This document shows, piece after piece, positions 24,511 to 33,057 of a stretch of DNA of 64,000 nt. Position 1 is the stretch's first letter. Each line of letters opens with the position of its first letter. Location: NCBI RefSeq assembly GCF_003610895.1, contig NZ_MCAS01000011.1, forward strand, positions 62,001-126,000, in the 5' to 3' direction. The DNA comes from Paraburkholderia fungorum (GTDB lineage: Bacteria; Pseudomonadota; Gammaproteobacteria; Burkholderiales; Burkholderiaceae). Under the pieces are notes generated by a model that saw nothing but the letters and a program-made list of their open reading frames with translations, ran no database searches and had not been told where the DNA came from. Made by a program: the position numbers and the translations under genes.

Positions 24511-25265
24511 ACGCGGACAGGAGGTAAGCCGGTCAACCGGGCATGGAGCGGCGAAGCGTGGGGGTGTTTGGGATCGGCGCCACGCAAATAGGCATTCACA
24601 AGCTCAGACACTTGCGCGCGCGTGAAAAGCGGATCGGCATCCGCACGCGTCTCGTACGACGCACCGGAGAGCGTCAGATCGGTAACGGGTGACAACGCAA
24701 CCACCCCAGCGAGAGTCGCCTTCGCAGAGACGTCGCTTTCGGCGATGCGCGATGCGAGCACCAAGGCGAGGTTGCCGCCGGCCGAGTCCCCGGTTATGGC
24801 AATCCGGAAAATGTTTCTCCCATCGAGTCCGCGATAACAGGCTAGCACATCATCAACGGCTGCCGGGAACGGGTGCTCTGGCGCCAGCCGATAGTCCGGC
24901 ACAAAGGCCTTCGCTCCACCCCTCGCCGCGATATGTGCAACAAGGTGACGGAATGCGTTGGCGGAGCCGAAGTTAAACCATCCTCCATGTAGGTGGAGGA
25001 TGGCTTCGCCCGGCCGACTGTGCTCAGGAATCGCCCAGATTCCTGGGACGCCGCCCACGGTGTCATGTTCGAACCTCACATTTTCGTGCGGCAAAACGCT
25101 TTCCATCATGGCGTCGAAAGCCCCGCGTGCCTCGATCCCTAACGTCATGCCCTTGGTGGAACTGGCGCCGGCTCGCATCATGTCAGTGAGCTTCCTATCG
25201 TCATGATCGAGTGGATGCGTCACGACAAAATGGTTCGATACGTCGTTAGCGGGTGAATTTTCCAT
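24297..25265 (-). CDS. Alpha/beta hydrolase, HSL (acetyl-esterase) family
   Basis: This 322-residue cytosolic esterase has the hormone-sensitive-lipase set: oxyanion motif LHLHGGWF, nucleophile GDSAGGN, PDYRLAPEHPFPAAVDDV, catalytic Asp in VHVGDDEVLLDDS and His in MPHGFAG. It hydrolyses short-chain carboxyl esters; the physiological substrate is unknown. The ATG at 25265 has AAGG eight bases upstream; a GTG nine bases earlier is less likely. The gene stands alone on the minus strand, and its end overlaps the rightward hypothetical frame by about 200 bases. Confidence 0.88.
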   Translation of the reverse strand: MENSPANDVSNHFVVTHPLDHDDRKLTDMMRAGASSTKGMTLGIEARGAFDAMMESVLPHENVRFEHDTVGGVPGIWAIPEHSRPGEAILHLHGGWFNFGSANAFRHLVAHIAARGGAKAFVPDYRLAPEHPFPAAVDDVLACYRGLDGRNIFRIAITGDSAGGNLALVLASRIAESDVSAKATLAGVVALSPVTDLTLSGASYETRADADPLFTRAQVSELVNAYLRGADPKHPHASPLHARLTGLPPVRVHVGDDEVLLDDSLEYVKRAIAAGVDARVDVWMGMPHGFAGRIGALKASGQALEAIGVFLRERLRSGIRSQ

Positions 25266-25876
25266 TGTCAACACCTTCGTCGTGTAAGAGACATGTCGCC
25301 GCTCTCACGGCGCTTCGGGCACGGATGTGGCTCCGGGCGAGAACTTCGACACCAGCGTTCCCTGCTTGACCAATCACCTTCTTACATTCCCCAATCCTGC
25401 GACGTGGCAGGGCGAGGAAGCCTGCAAAGGCGAGATACCCGCGGACACCAGATGTCTGTGACCGGACCTGTGTACGGATCATAAATTGGCAGCGCGGAGG
25501 CGCATATGTCCTGAAGTGCAAAGCAACGTTGCGCGTGGCAGAACGCCGGATTCTCGACGAGGACCCGGCTCCGATGCTTTGCCGGCGGTGGGAAACGGTT
25601 GGGGAACGTTGCTCTCTTAAGGTAAAGGTGCGACTTGAGTACTTCACCCCTTTTTGATCCTTTTTAGCCCGGAATGGTTGCTCGACGGATTTCGATGCAA
25701 CGACCGATTTCCAGGTGGAAGAGACGTGCGCAACGATGCAGAGGCACCGGCGGCAGGATGCACCTCGACACGCACGAACGCTGGCAGCATGGGTGACTGC
25801 GATACGACGATACGTTCACTGACCCGCAATTTCTTAGGTAATCGGTAGTGCGAATATTCAATTCGAAAGGAAAACC
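25266..25876. other. 600-base stretch with no supportable gene
   Basis: Only short frames of poor composition appear on both strands. The promoter of the esterase gene should lie at the left edge. Towards the right, AT-richer sequence and AAAGGAAAA lead into the broken small gene at 25877. Confidence 0.4.
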
Positions 25877-26076
25877 ATGGGTAATGGCATTGCGCCGACA
25901 CCCTGAGAATTCTGAGTTGGGGGATCGACATCCGCGTTATCCGCACCGAGTTCGGCATTGAGTTCGCGTACGCCAAGGCTATGGGAAACCCCAAAACAAA
26001 GACCTTCACGACGCTCCCAGATCAGTTCTTCATACGACTCCAGGTGTTACGCCCAGATGAGTCCGTATCCGGATGA
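25877..26076 (+). pseudogene. Small unknown gene broken by one frameshift
   Basis: A good site (AAAGGAAAACC) precedes ATG 25877, which reads MGNGIAPT before a TGA at 25904. Removing one C near 25901 continues the frame as LRILSWGIDIRVIRTEFGI through PKTKTFTTLPDQFFIRLQV to a TGA at 26076, about 66 residues with strongly protein-like composition. Either the gene is inactivated or the base is a sequencing error. I do not recognise the family. Confidence 0.45.
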
Positions 26077-26168
26077 AGACTCAGGGCGGCGACTGTATCG
26101 GAATCTCCACGGGAATACATGCCGCTCGCTCATTCAACTCCAGGCTTTTCACTAAAGAAGAGGGCATC

Positions 26169-26333
26169 ATGCCGCGACTATTGGATACCAAAGGCATCAA
26201 GGAAGTCCTGTCAAATTACAATCAAACGCAGGCCTATTTTCCAGGCACGGACGATACGCCGACCTTCAACGGCCCTGTCGCGCCGCTTTTGCATCTGCGC
26301 CACTGCGGCCCGTCGTCCCAACTCAATGACTGA
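26169..26333 (+). CDS. Possible small hypothetical protein
   Basis: This 54-residue frame reads MPRLLDTKGIKEVLSNYNQ and ends SSQLND, with AAGAGGGC five bases before the ATG. Composition is protein-like. It is convergent with the zinc-ribbon gene and overlaps its 3' end by 11 bases. No family is recognised. Confidence 0.35.
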   Translation: MPRLLDTKGIKEVLSNYNQTQAYFPGTDDTPTFNGPVAPLLHLRHCGPSSQLND

Positions 26334-26655
26334 TCATCCACGGCCGCGTGCCGGGGAACGTTCGCGTGCTGCCGGCATTGGCGGTTTTCGCCGGCTTCGC
26401 CGCACCGCAGCCGCAACCCGGTCCATGCCGATGCCCATAATCCTTCGAGCTCACCGGGGCATGCGCGTTGCGTTCGTTGGTCGAGTGTGCCGCGCGCTGT
26501 GCTTGCGGCATCAGTGCCAGCATTGCACCGCTCGTGACGACCCGCGTCGTTTGGATACCGCATTGCGGGCAGAGGTGGGGCAGGTTGCGATCGGCGATAC
26601 TGCGCATCGCATCGAAGCGGCCGCAGGAGTGGCATTCGTATTGATAGATCGGCAT
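26323..26655 (-). CDS. fmdB: FmdB-family zinc-ribbon protein
   Basis: This 110-residue protein starts with the FmdB zinc ribbon: MPIYQYECHSCG with Cys8/Cys11 and LCPQCG with Cys29/Cys32. A disordered tail, rich in His, Gly and Cys (GHRHGPGCGCG), follows. FmdB was named as a putative regulator of the Methylophilus formamidase operon. GGAGAAC precedes the ATG at 26655. It is the last gene after the AmiS-like channel and formamidase on the same strand (90 bases after FmdA), which supports the name. Confidence 0.87.
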   Translation of the reverse strand: MPIYQYECHSCGRFDAMRSIADRNLPHLCPQCGIQTTRVVTSGAMLALMPQAQRAAHSTNERNAHAPVSSKDYGHRHGPGCGCGAAKPAKTANAGSTRTFPGTRPWMISH

Positions 26656-26745
26656 CGTCACTGTTCTCCGTGAGTTTGACGCTGGCGAAGGCGCAAAGCC
26701 CGAGGCTTCGTGCCTTCGCACAGCATGGATCGATGGAACGCCGCT

Positions 26746-27978
26746 TCAGGTCCGGTCGAGCGACAAGGGCAGGTCTACACCGCCCTTGACATGGCGAATC
26801 GGACCGTCGGCGTTGGGGCGAATGTCGAAGTCGAATATCTGGGTGGGCAGCCACAGGGTCGCACAGGCGTTCGGAATATCGACGACCCCGCTGATATGCC
26901 CCTGAACCGGCGCGGTGCCGAGGATCGAATAGGCCTGTGCGCGTGAATAACCGAATTTGGTCAGATACTCGATGGCATTCAGACACGCCTGGCGGTAGGC
27001 GACATGTACGTCGAGGTAATGCTGCTTGCCCGCTTCGTCGACGGAAATGCCTTCGAAGATCAGGTAGTCGTCATAGCGCGGTGTGATTGGGCTCGGCTTG
27101 AAGATCGGGTTCCTGACGCCGTACTTGGCCATGCCTCCCTTGATCAGGTTGACCCTCATGTGGACCCATCCCGCCATCTCGATCGCACCGCAGAACGTGA
27201 TTTCGCCGTCGCCCTGGCTGAAGTGGAGATCGCCGACAGACAGTCCCGCGCCGTCGACATAAACCGGGAAGTAGATCTTCGAGCCGCGCGAGAGATCCTT
27301 GATATCGCAGTTGCCGCCGTGCTCGCGCGGCGGCACGGTGCGTGCGCCTTCCGCGGCTGCTTTCTTGCGCGAATCGCCTGTCAGCTTACCCATGTGAGCG
27401 GTGGATGCGAAGGGCGGATTCGCAAGCGGCGGCACGCGATCCGGCTCTGTCTTGATGAAGTCGATCTCACGATCGTTCCATGCTTTCAGCAGCTTCGGAT
27501 CGGGCAGACAACCAATCAGGCCCGGATGAATCAGACCGGCGAATTCGACGTTCGGAATATGGCGAGACTTCGTGAACAGGCCGTGAAAATCCCAGATGGA
27601 TTTTTGCGCGTGCGGAAAGTGCTCGGTCAGGAAGCCGCCGCCATTCTGCTTCGAGAAGAAGCCGTTGAAACCCCACTGGCTCTCCGCCTTCGTGCCGATG
27701 TCGAGCAGGTCCACGACCAGCAGGTCGCCTGCCTCGGCGCCATGCACGCCCACCGGCCCCGACAGGAAGTGGACGATGGAGAGATCGATATCGCGTACGT
27801 CGTCGGCGGAATCGTTGTTCTTGATGAAGCCGCCGGTCCAGTCATAAGTCTCCAGGATGAAGTCTTCGCCGGGTTTGACCCAGCATGCCATCGGAATGTC
27901 CGGGTGCCAGCGATTGTGAACCTGTTCGTTTTCGTACGCCGACTGCTTCAGGTCGACTTTGATGAGCGTCTCAGCCAT
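26746..27978 (-). CDS. fmdA: Formamidase (acetamidase/formamidase family)
   Basis: This 410-residue cytosolic enzyme matches FmdA over full length: VDLKQSAYENEQVHNRWHPD, FLSGPVGVHGAEAGDLLVVD, REHGGNCDIKDLSRGSKIYF, LHFSQGDGEITFCGAIEM. It hydrolyses formamide (and more slowly other short amides) to formate and ammonia. AAGGAG lies nine bases before ATG 27978; the longer frame upstream is not coding. It lies between the AmiS-like channel gene and fmdB, an amide-nitrogen scavenging operon. The LuxR-type regulator upstream is the likely activator. Confidence 0.94.
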   Translation of the reverse strand: MAETLIKVDLKQSAYENEQVHNRWHPDIPMACWVKPGEDFILETYDWTGGFIKNNDSADDVRDIDLSIVHFLSGPVGVHGAEAGDLLVVDLLDIGTKAESQWGFNGFFSKQNGGGFLTEHFPHAQKSIWDFHGLFTKSRHIPNVEFAGLIHPGLIGCLPDPKLLKAWNDREIDFIKTEPDRVPPLANPPFASTAHMGKLTGDSRKKAAAEGARTVPPREHGGNCDIKDLSRGSKIYFPVYVDGAGLSVGDLHFSQGDGEITFCGAIEMAGWVHMRVNLIKGGMAKYGVRNPIFKPSPITPRYDDYLIFEGISVDEAGKQHYLDVHVAYRQACLNAIEYLTKFGYSRAQAYSILGTAPVQGHISGVVDIPNACATLWLPTQIFDFDIRPNADGPIRHVKGGVDLPLSLDRT

Positions 27979-28082
27979 GGCTAGTGTCTCCTTGCATTGG
28001 ATCGATCCGGCGTGCCTGCCGCCGTGGAAGAAGGCTTCTTGCGAAGCACGTTGGGGATTCGTCGGGAACGCGTTGGCAGCGG

Positions 28083-28595
28083 CTATTTCAGCGTGCCGCT
28101 CAGCAACAGGTAACCTGGCAGCCAGCCGGTGAGGATCCCCGTAATCACGGTGACCGCGCCGGTCAGTTTCACAATGGGGCGCTGCATGGCCAGCAGGATG
28201 AAGAACAGCAGCCACAGGAAAGCCCAGCCGAACCAGCACAGCGCAAACCAGATGCCCCACATCGATGAGGCGTGCAGCAGGGCGTCGATGGCGACGGGAA
28301 CGGCGGTGATGGCGACGAAGAGACTGAACCAGCCGAGACCTCGGCCGTCGGCGCCGTTATAGCGATTGATGGCCACCCAGAAATAGGTGAACGTGAAGAG
28401 CAGCGTGAGCGCCGCGGCCTTGATCGACGCGAGGTCGGCACCGGTGCCGAATGCGAGGTGCAGCGAAACGAGCAGGGTGATGCCGCCTGAGAACACGTTG
28501 ATCACCCAGATCTCGCGATCGCCGATTCGTCCGAGCAGCCACAGGCCGTTCAAAAACAGTACGGCGCCGACATAAAGCAGACTCAGACCCAGCAT
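28083..28595 (-). CDS. AmiS/UreI-family amide or urea channel
   Basis: This 170-residue inner-membrane protein has six to seven helices and the family pattern MLGLSLLYVGAVLFLNGLW, FGTGADLASIKAAALTLLFT, YFWVAINRYNGADGRGLGWF. Members are channels for short amides or urea. GGAGG lies four bases before ATG 28595. It is the first gene of the formamidase operon, about 100 bases before fmdA, so formamide is the probable solute. The 285 bases upstream (28596-28880) should contain the operon promoter; no clear box was found. Confidence 0.9.
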   Translation of the reverse strand: MLGLSLLYVGAVLFLNGLWLLGRIGDREIWVINVFSGGITLLVSLHLAFGTGADLASIKAAALTLLFTFTYFWVAINRYNGADGRGLGWFSLFVAITAVPVAIDALLHASSMWGIWFALCWFGWAFLWLLFFILLAMQRPIVKLTGAVTVITGILTGWLPGYLLLSGTLK

Positions 28596-28880
28596 GGTGA
28601 CCTCCATGTCTTCCACGCACCGCGGTGCCGGCAGGTCATAAGTTATGCCTGGCTACACTGCGTGTCCCGGTGGCGTGGGACGTCCGCTGGCAAGTTTCGA
28701 AATCGCCAGACGGCGCCGGGACAGAAGCCATCATAGGCAGGTGGCAGCTCGCTCGAATCCCCCGCCGCAATGATTCTCTTGTCCCTTTGAAAGGGGAGGC
28801 AGATTCACCCAGTTGGGTGAGGCGCGGCGTCGGCTATCGTGGTAGCGTGGTTAAGCGAGGGGGCGTGGCGGGAGTGAAGC

Positions 28881-30032
28881 TCAGATGGCGAGGCAGATTC
28901 GCCCGTGCAGGTGCACGAGTTCCATTTGGCCGTGAGTGTCGGTTTTCAGGAAGATCTGCTTGAGATGACTACGCGCGGTGTTTTCGGATACGTGCAATTC
29001 GTGCGCCACGCTGGCGATCGAATGCCCTGTGACGATCAGCGCGTTCACCCGGGCTTGCGCCGGGCTCAGGCCGAACTGGCGTGCGAACGAACAATCGACA
29101 TGATCGTCCTCGGGGCGTGTATTGAGTGCGCTGACAATGGCGAGGCCGCGAACTTCGCCGAGCTCGGCGCAAAATGCCGCGCCCGCCGGACGTATCGACA
29201 CGACCATCGGTTGAACACCGCCTGGCGCGGACAACGACAGCACTTTCGTCGCGTCAGTGTGCTCGTCCGCATTGGGATGCGTGGCGCTGGCAATGGCTTG
29301 CTGGAAGATGCGATCGTCGGCGGCCGTCGCGGCGGCAATGCGGCCTCCGTCGACGCGCAAGCCCGCACCGCGCTCGCAGATGCGTTGCGCGCCACGATTG
29401 CCGAAGACCATTCTTGCCTTGGCGTCGACCAGCATGGCCGCGTGAGCATGGGTATCGACGATGCGCTTGAGCGCGGTGTTCAGGCCGTCGGCTTCCCAGC
29501 GCCGCCAGCGATTCTCGACAGCGAGCGCAAGATGCGACAGCAGCGAGCCGAATGCTGTTTTCTCGCGTGGCCCGAAACGGGGGTCGTCCGGGCCGCGATG
29601 CAGGTCGACGTAGTAGACGAGCTCTCCGCGTCGTGCAACAACGCCGCACAGGCGGTGATAGAGGCCGTGCGGCAACAGGAGGCCGTGATAGAAATCGGTT
29701 TTGACGAGGTCCCTGTTGCTCAGCAGTTCCTCGCCGGCCATCACGCGGCCGGGACGGTAAGCGTCGCTCGACAGGAACCACGGATTACGCGAGGCGTAAT
29801 CCGACAAGGCCGCGCACAAGCCAGGATCGCGCGGCGCTGCATACAACGCGGCGCCTTGCCGGCTGACGAAATCGTGTTGGGCGAGCGCGGCCCAGCGAAC
29901 CTGAAAACGCTCCCGGATCTGCGCGAATACCGCGTGCCAGGCGTCTTCCGAGTCGCCGGCTGCGTGGACACGGTAGACAAGGTCGTCGCTTGCGAAGGGG
30001 GCAAAGGCGCTGGCGGATAGCCGCGTCGTCAT
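28881..30032 (-). CDS. LuxR-HTH regulator, probable amide-operon activator
   Basis: This 383-residue protein has an unassigned N-terminal sensor part (about 190 residues, PAS/GAF-like composition), a second linker domain and a C-terminal LuxR-type HTH (FGLSPAQARVNALIVTGHSI, VSENTARSHLKQIFLKTD). It has no receiver domain, so control is by ligand or protein contact. AGGACAG precedes ATG 30032. It lies directly upstream of the AmiS/FmdA/FmdB genes on the same strand and divergent from the membrane kinase gene. That position suggests activation of the formamidase operon; this is inferred from context. Confidence 0.83.
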   Translation of the reverse strand: MTTRLSASAFAPFASDDLVYRVHAAGDSEDAWHAVFAQIRERFQVRWAALAQHDFVSRQGAALYAAPRDPGLCAALSDYASRNPWFLSSDAYRPGRVMAGEELLSNRDLVKTDFYHGLLLPHGLYHRLCGVVARRGELVYYVDLHRGPDDPRFGPREKTAFGSLLSHLALAVENRWRRWEADGLNTALKRIVDTHAHAAMLVDAKARMVFGNRGAQRICERGAGLRVDGGRIAAATAADDRIFQQAIASATHPNADEHTDATKVLSLSAPGGVQPMVVSIRPAGAAFCAELGEVRGLAIVSALNTRPEDDHVDCSFARQFGLSPAQARVNALIVTGHSIASVAHELHVSENTARSHLKQIFLKTDTHGQMELVHLHGRICLAI

Positions 30033-30309
30033 GTCTGTCCTGATACAGGTTAGAGGTCCGACTGGCGCGGTATGGTTCGCAAAGGTTCGCAAAACATGAC
30101 GTCATACCGGCACCGGAATACGCTGCCGCCAGTGTTTCGAGTCGACCTTCAGAAGTCAACCCGCAAAAACCCGGCAGGCTGTGAGCGGGCTGTGCCGGAC
30201 ATGCTGGCGGCGTGTTGCTGCGGGGCCTGTTTCAGCGAATAATCGGATCGGCCCGGAGACTTGCCGATGCCCTTTCACCTGCTTTGAGCCGATCTTTTAT
30301 CGTAGGGCC

Positions 30310-33057
30310 ATGCGAATCAAACGCGACTATCAATCCTGGGTGGCCAACGAAACGCTGGAGGATTACGCGTTGCGCTACGCAGCGCGGTCCTACCGGAGAT
30401 GGTCGCCATTCGCGCTCGCCAACACGGCGCTGGGCGGCATCTCGTTCCTCGCGCTCGAGGCGATCGGCGCCAGCATCACACTGAGCTTTGGTTTTCACAA
30501 CGCGTTTCCCGCCATTCTGCTGGTGTGCGCGCTGATTTTTCTGGTCAGCCTGCCGATTGCGTATTACTCGAGCGAAGCCAATGTCGACATCGACCTGCTC
30601 ACGCGCGGCGCGGGCTTCGGCTACGTGGGTTCCACCATTACGTCGCTGATTTACGCGTCGTTCACGTTCATTTTCTTTGCGCTTGAATCCGCGATCCTGG
30701 CGCAGGCGCTCGAACTGGCCACCGGCATCAACATCGTGGTGGGCTATTTGCTGTCGTCGCTATTGATCATTCCGCTGGTGTTTTTTGGTGTCACGTTGAT
30801 CAACAAGCTGCAGATGTGGACGCAACCGCTTTGGGTGGTGCTGTTGCTATTGCCGTTTGTCTTCATCCTGTATCGGGAACCCGGTGTGCTGAGCCGCTGG
30901 GCTGCGTTTCCGGGCCTCGGCACCGGCGGCGCGCCGGGAGCGGGGCATGGCATCAACCTGCTGCTTTTCGGCACCGCCGCCGGCGTGCTGTTTTCGCTGA
31001 TGGGGCAGATCGGCGAACAGGTCGATTATTTGCGCTTTCTGCCCGAGCGAACGCCTCACAACCGGTGGGCGTGGTGGAGCGCCATGCTGCTTGCCGGTCC
31101 GGGCTGGATCGTGGTCGGCGGACTCAAATTGCTGGCCGGCAGTTTGCTTGCGGTACTCGCGCTGCAGGACGGCGTTTCTGTCGGCGACGCGGTGGTCCCG
31201 GTGCGCATGTACGTGACGGCCTATGAGCATGTGTTCGACAACCATGCGATCGCACTCGCCGTTGCGACCGTCTTCGTTGTGATATCGCAGGTCAAGATCA
31301 ACGTCACGAATGCCTACGCGGGTTCGCTCGCGTGGTCGAACGTCTTTGCACGCCTGACGCACTATCACCCGGGCCGGGTGGTGTGGCTGGTTTTCAACGT
31401 GCTGATTGCCCTGTTGCTCACGCTGCTGGGTATTTTCAAAACGCTCGAAACGGTCCTCGGGGTCTACTCGAATCTCGTCATAGCGTGGCTCGGCGCGCTC
31501 GTCGCCGACCTCGTGGTGCTCAAGCCGCTGGGTATCAGCCCGCGCAAGATCGAGTTCAAGCGCGCGCATCTGTACCAGATCAACCCGGTTGGCTGCGGCG
31601 CGATGCTGATCGCCTCGGTGGTGTCGACCTGTGCCTTTGCGGGTTTGTTCGGCGACTACGCACGCGCGTATGCCGCGTTCATCGCGCTATTGCTGGCGTT
31701 TGTCAGCGCGATTGCGATCGCCTATGCAACCGGTGGCCGGTATTACATCGCGCGTGCCGATCTGCGCTACGGCGAGGCGCGCCGTGACGAACTGGTCCGT
31801 TGCTGCATCTGCGAGCGCGACTACGAAGCCGCGGACATGGCCCATTGCCCTTTCAACCAGGGGCCGATCTGCTCGCTGTGTTGCGGGCTCGACAACCATT
31901 GCCGCGATAGCTGCAAGGAGCCGGAAGCGGCCAGCGCGACTGTGCCCGCTAACGCGTTGCCGGGGCCCGCGACCTTGGCGCCGGATTTCGGCCGCCGTAT
32001 CGGGCGTTTCTTCGGCCTGTTCGTGATTGCGTCGACGGCGACCGGCGCGGTGTTTCTGCTGTCGTACCGACTCATCGAGATGTCCGATGCCGCGACACGG
32101 GCGCAACTCGCCAGCGTGCTCCTGCACACGTACGCCGCGACCTTGCCGCTGCTCGCATTCGGCGTCTGCTGGATCGTGCTGTCGCAGGAAAGCCGTGAAC
32201 TCGCGCAGGGCGACCTGATCCAGTCTCTGCATAACCTCGAGGAAACCCGCAAGGATCTTGTGGAGTCGGAAAAGATGGCGTCGCTCGGCGGTCTGGTGGC
32301 GGGTGTCGCCCACGAAATCAATACACCGGTCGGGATCGTGGTGAGCGCGGCGTCCTATCTGCGCGACCGCACCGAGGCGACCAGCGGCAAGCTGGCGCGT
32401 CAGGAGCTCACCGCGGACGAACTGGCTCACTATATGCGCGATGCCGCGCAGTCGGCCCGGCTGCTGCTCTCGAACGCCGACCGCGCTGCCCGGCTGGTGC
32501 AAAGCTTCAAGCAGGTGGCGGTCGACCAGACGAGCGAAATACGGCGTCAGTTCGATCTGAGCGACTATCTGCGCGAAACTGTGCTCAGTCTCGAACCGAA
32601 GCTCAAGGAGGCGCAGGTGTCGCTGCGCGTCGACTGTCCACCGGGCATCCGCATGGACACGTTTCCAGGACCGCTTGCACAGGTGCTGACCAATCTCGTC
32701 GTCAATTCGCTGGTGCATGCGTTCGCGCCTGGGGAGGCCGGCCAGATCGTCATCTCGGCGCGCAGGGCGGGCGACCACGACGTGCTGATCGAACATCGGG
32801 ACGACGGCTGCGGCATCCCCGACGAATTGCATGAAAAGGTCTTTGAACCGTTCTTTACCACGCGGCGCGGCTCAGGGGGCAGTGGTCTCGGCTTGCATCT
32901 CGCCTATGCGCTCGTGACCCGTACACTGAACGGCAGTCTGTCGGTCCGCAACGGGACGCCGTCGGGCGCGGTGTTCGTCATGTGCCTGCCGCGCGTTGCC
33001 GCGACCCATAGCGGCACGTCGAACGTAATTCAGATCATGCCGGGGAGAACGCGATGA
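30310..33057 (+). CDS. NCS1-permease-like / Cys-rich / histidine kinase fusion
   Basis: This 915-residue membrane protein is built from four parts. Residues 1-480 form about 12 helices like NCS1 (purine, cytosine, hydantoin) permeases. Residues 498-535 hold a Cys-rich, zinc-ribbon-like knot (RCCICERDYE, HCPFNQGPICSLCC, HCRDSC). Two more helices lie near 575-630. A histidine kinase then follows, with the H-box VAHEINTPVG (His668), N-box LVVNSLVHAF and G-boxes DDGCGIPDE and GSGLGLHLAY. The layout parallels CbrA-type kinases that use a transporter as sensor, but with a different transporter family. ATG 30310 gives the natural permease N-terminus; the ribosome site is poor. It is translationally coupled to the regulator downstream. 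Confidence 0.88.
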   Translation: MRIKRDYQSWVANETLEDYALRYAARSYRRWSPFALANTALGGISFLALEAIGASITLSFGFHNAFPAILLVCALIFLVSLPIAYYSSEANVDIDLLTRGAGFGYVGSTITSLIYASFTFIFFALESAILAQALELATGINIVVGYLLSSLLIIPLVFFGVTLINKLQMWTQPLWVVLLLLPFVFILYREPGVLSRWAAFPGLGTGGAPGAGHGINLLLFGTAAGVLFSLMGQIGEQVDYLRFLPERTPHNRWAWWSAMLLAGPGWIVVGGLKLLAGSLLAVLALQDGVSVGDAVVPVRMYVTAYEHVFDNHAIALAVATVFVVISQVKINVTNAYAGSLAWSNVFARLTHYHPGRVVWLVFNVLIALLLTLLGIFKTLETVLGVYSNLVIAWLGALVADLVVLKPLGISPRKIEFKRAHLYQINPVGCGAMLIASVVSTCAFAGLFGDYARAYAAFIALLLAFVSAIAIAYATGGRYYIARADLRYGEARRDELVRCCICERDYEAADMAHCPFNQGPICSLCCGLDNHCRDSCKEPEAASATVPANALPGPATLAPDFGRRIGRFFGLFVIASTATGAVFLLSYRLIEMSDAATRAQLASVLLHTYAATLPLLAFGVCWIVLSQESRELAQGDLIQSLHNLEETRKDLVESEKMASLGGLVAGVAHEINTPVGIVVSAASYLRDRTEATSGKLARQELTADELAHYMRDAAQSARLLLSNADRAARLVQSFKQVAVDQTSEIRRQFDLSDYLRETVLSLEPKLKEAQVSLRVDCPPGIRMDTFPGPLAQVLTNLVVNSLVHAFAPGEAGQIVISARRAGDHDVLIEHRDDGCGIPDELHEKVFEPFFTTRRGSGGSGLGLHLAYALVTRTLNGSLSVRNGTPSGAVFVMCLPRVAATHSGTSNVIQIMPGRTR

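Noticed and set aside
27004..27984. 326-codon plus-strand frame opposite formamidase
   Set aside because: FmdA on the other strand is certain; this frame has no recognisable feature.
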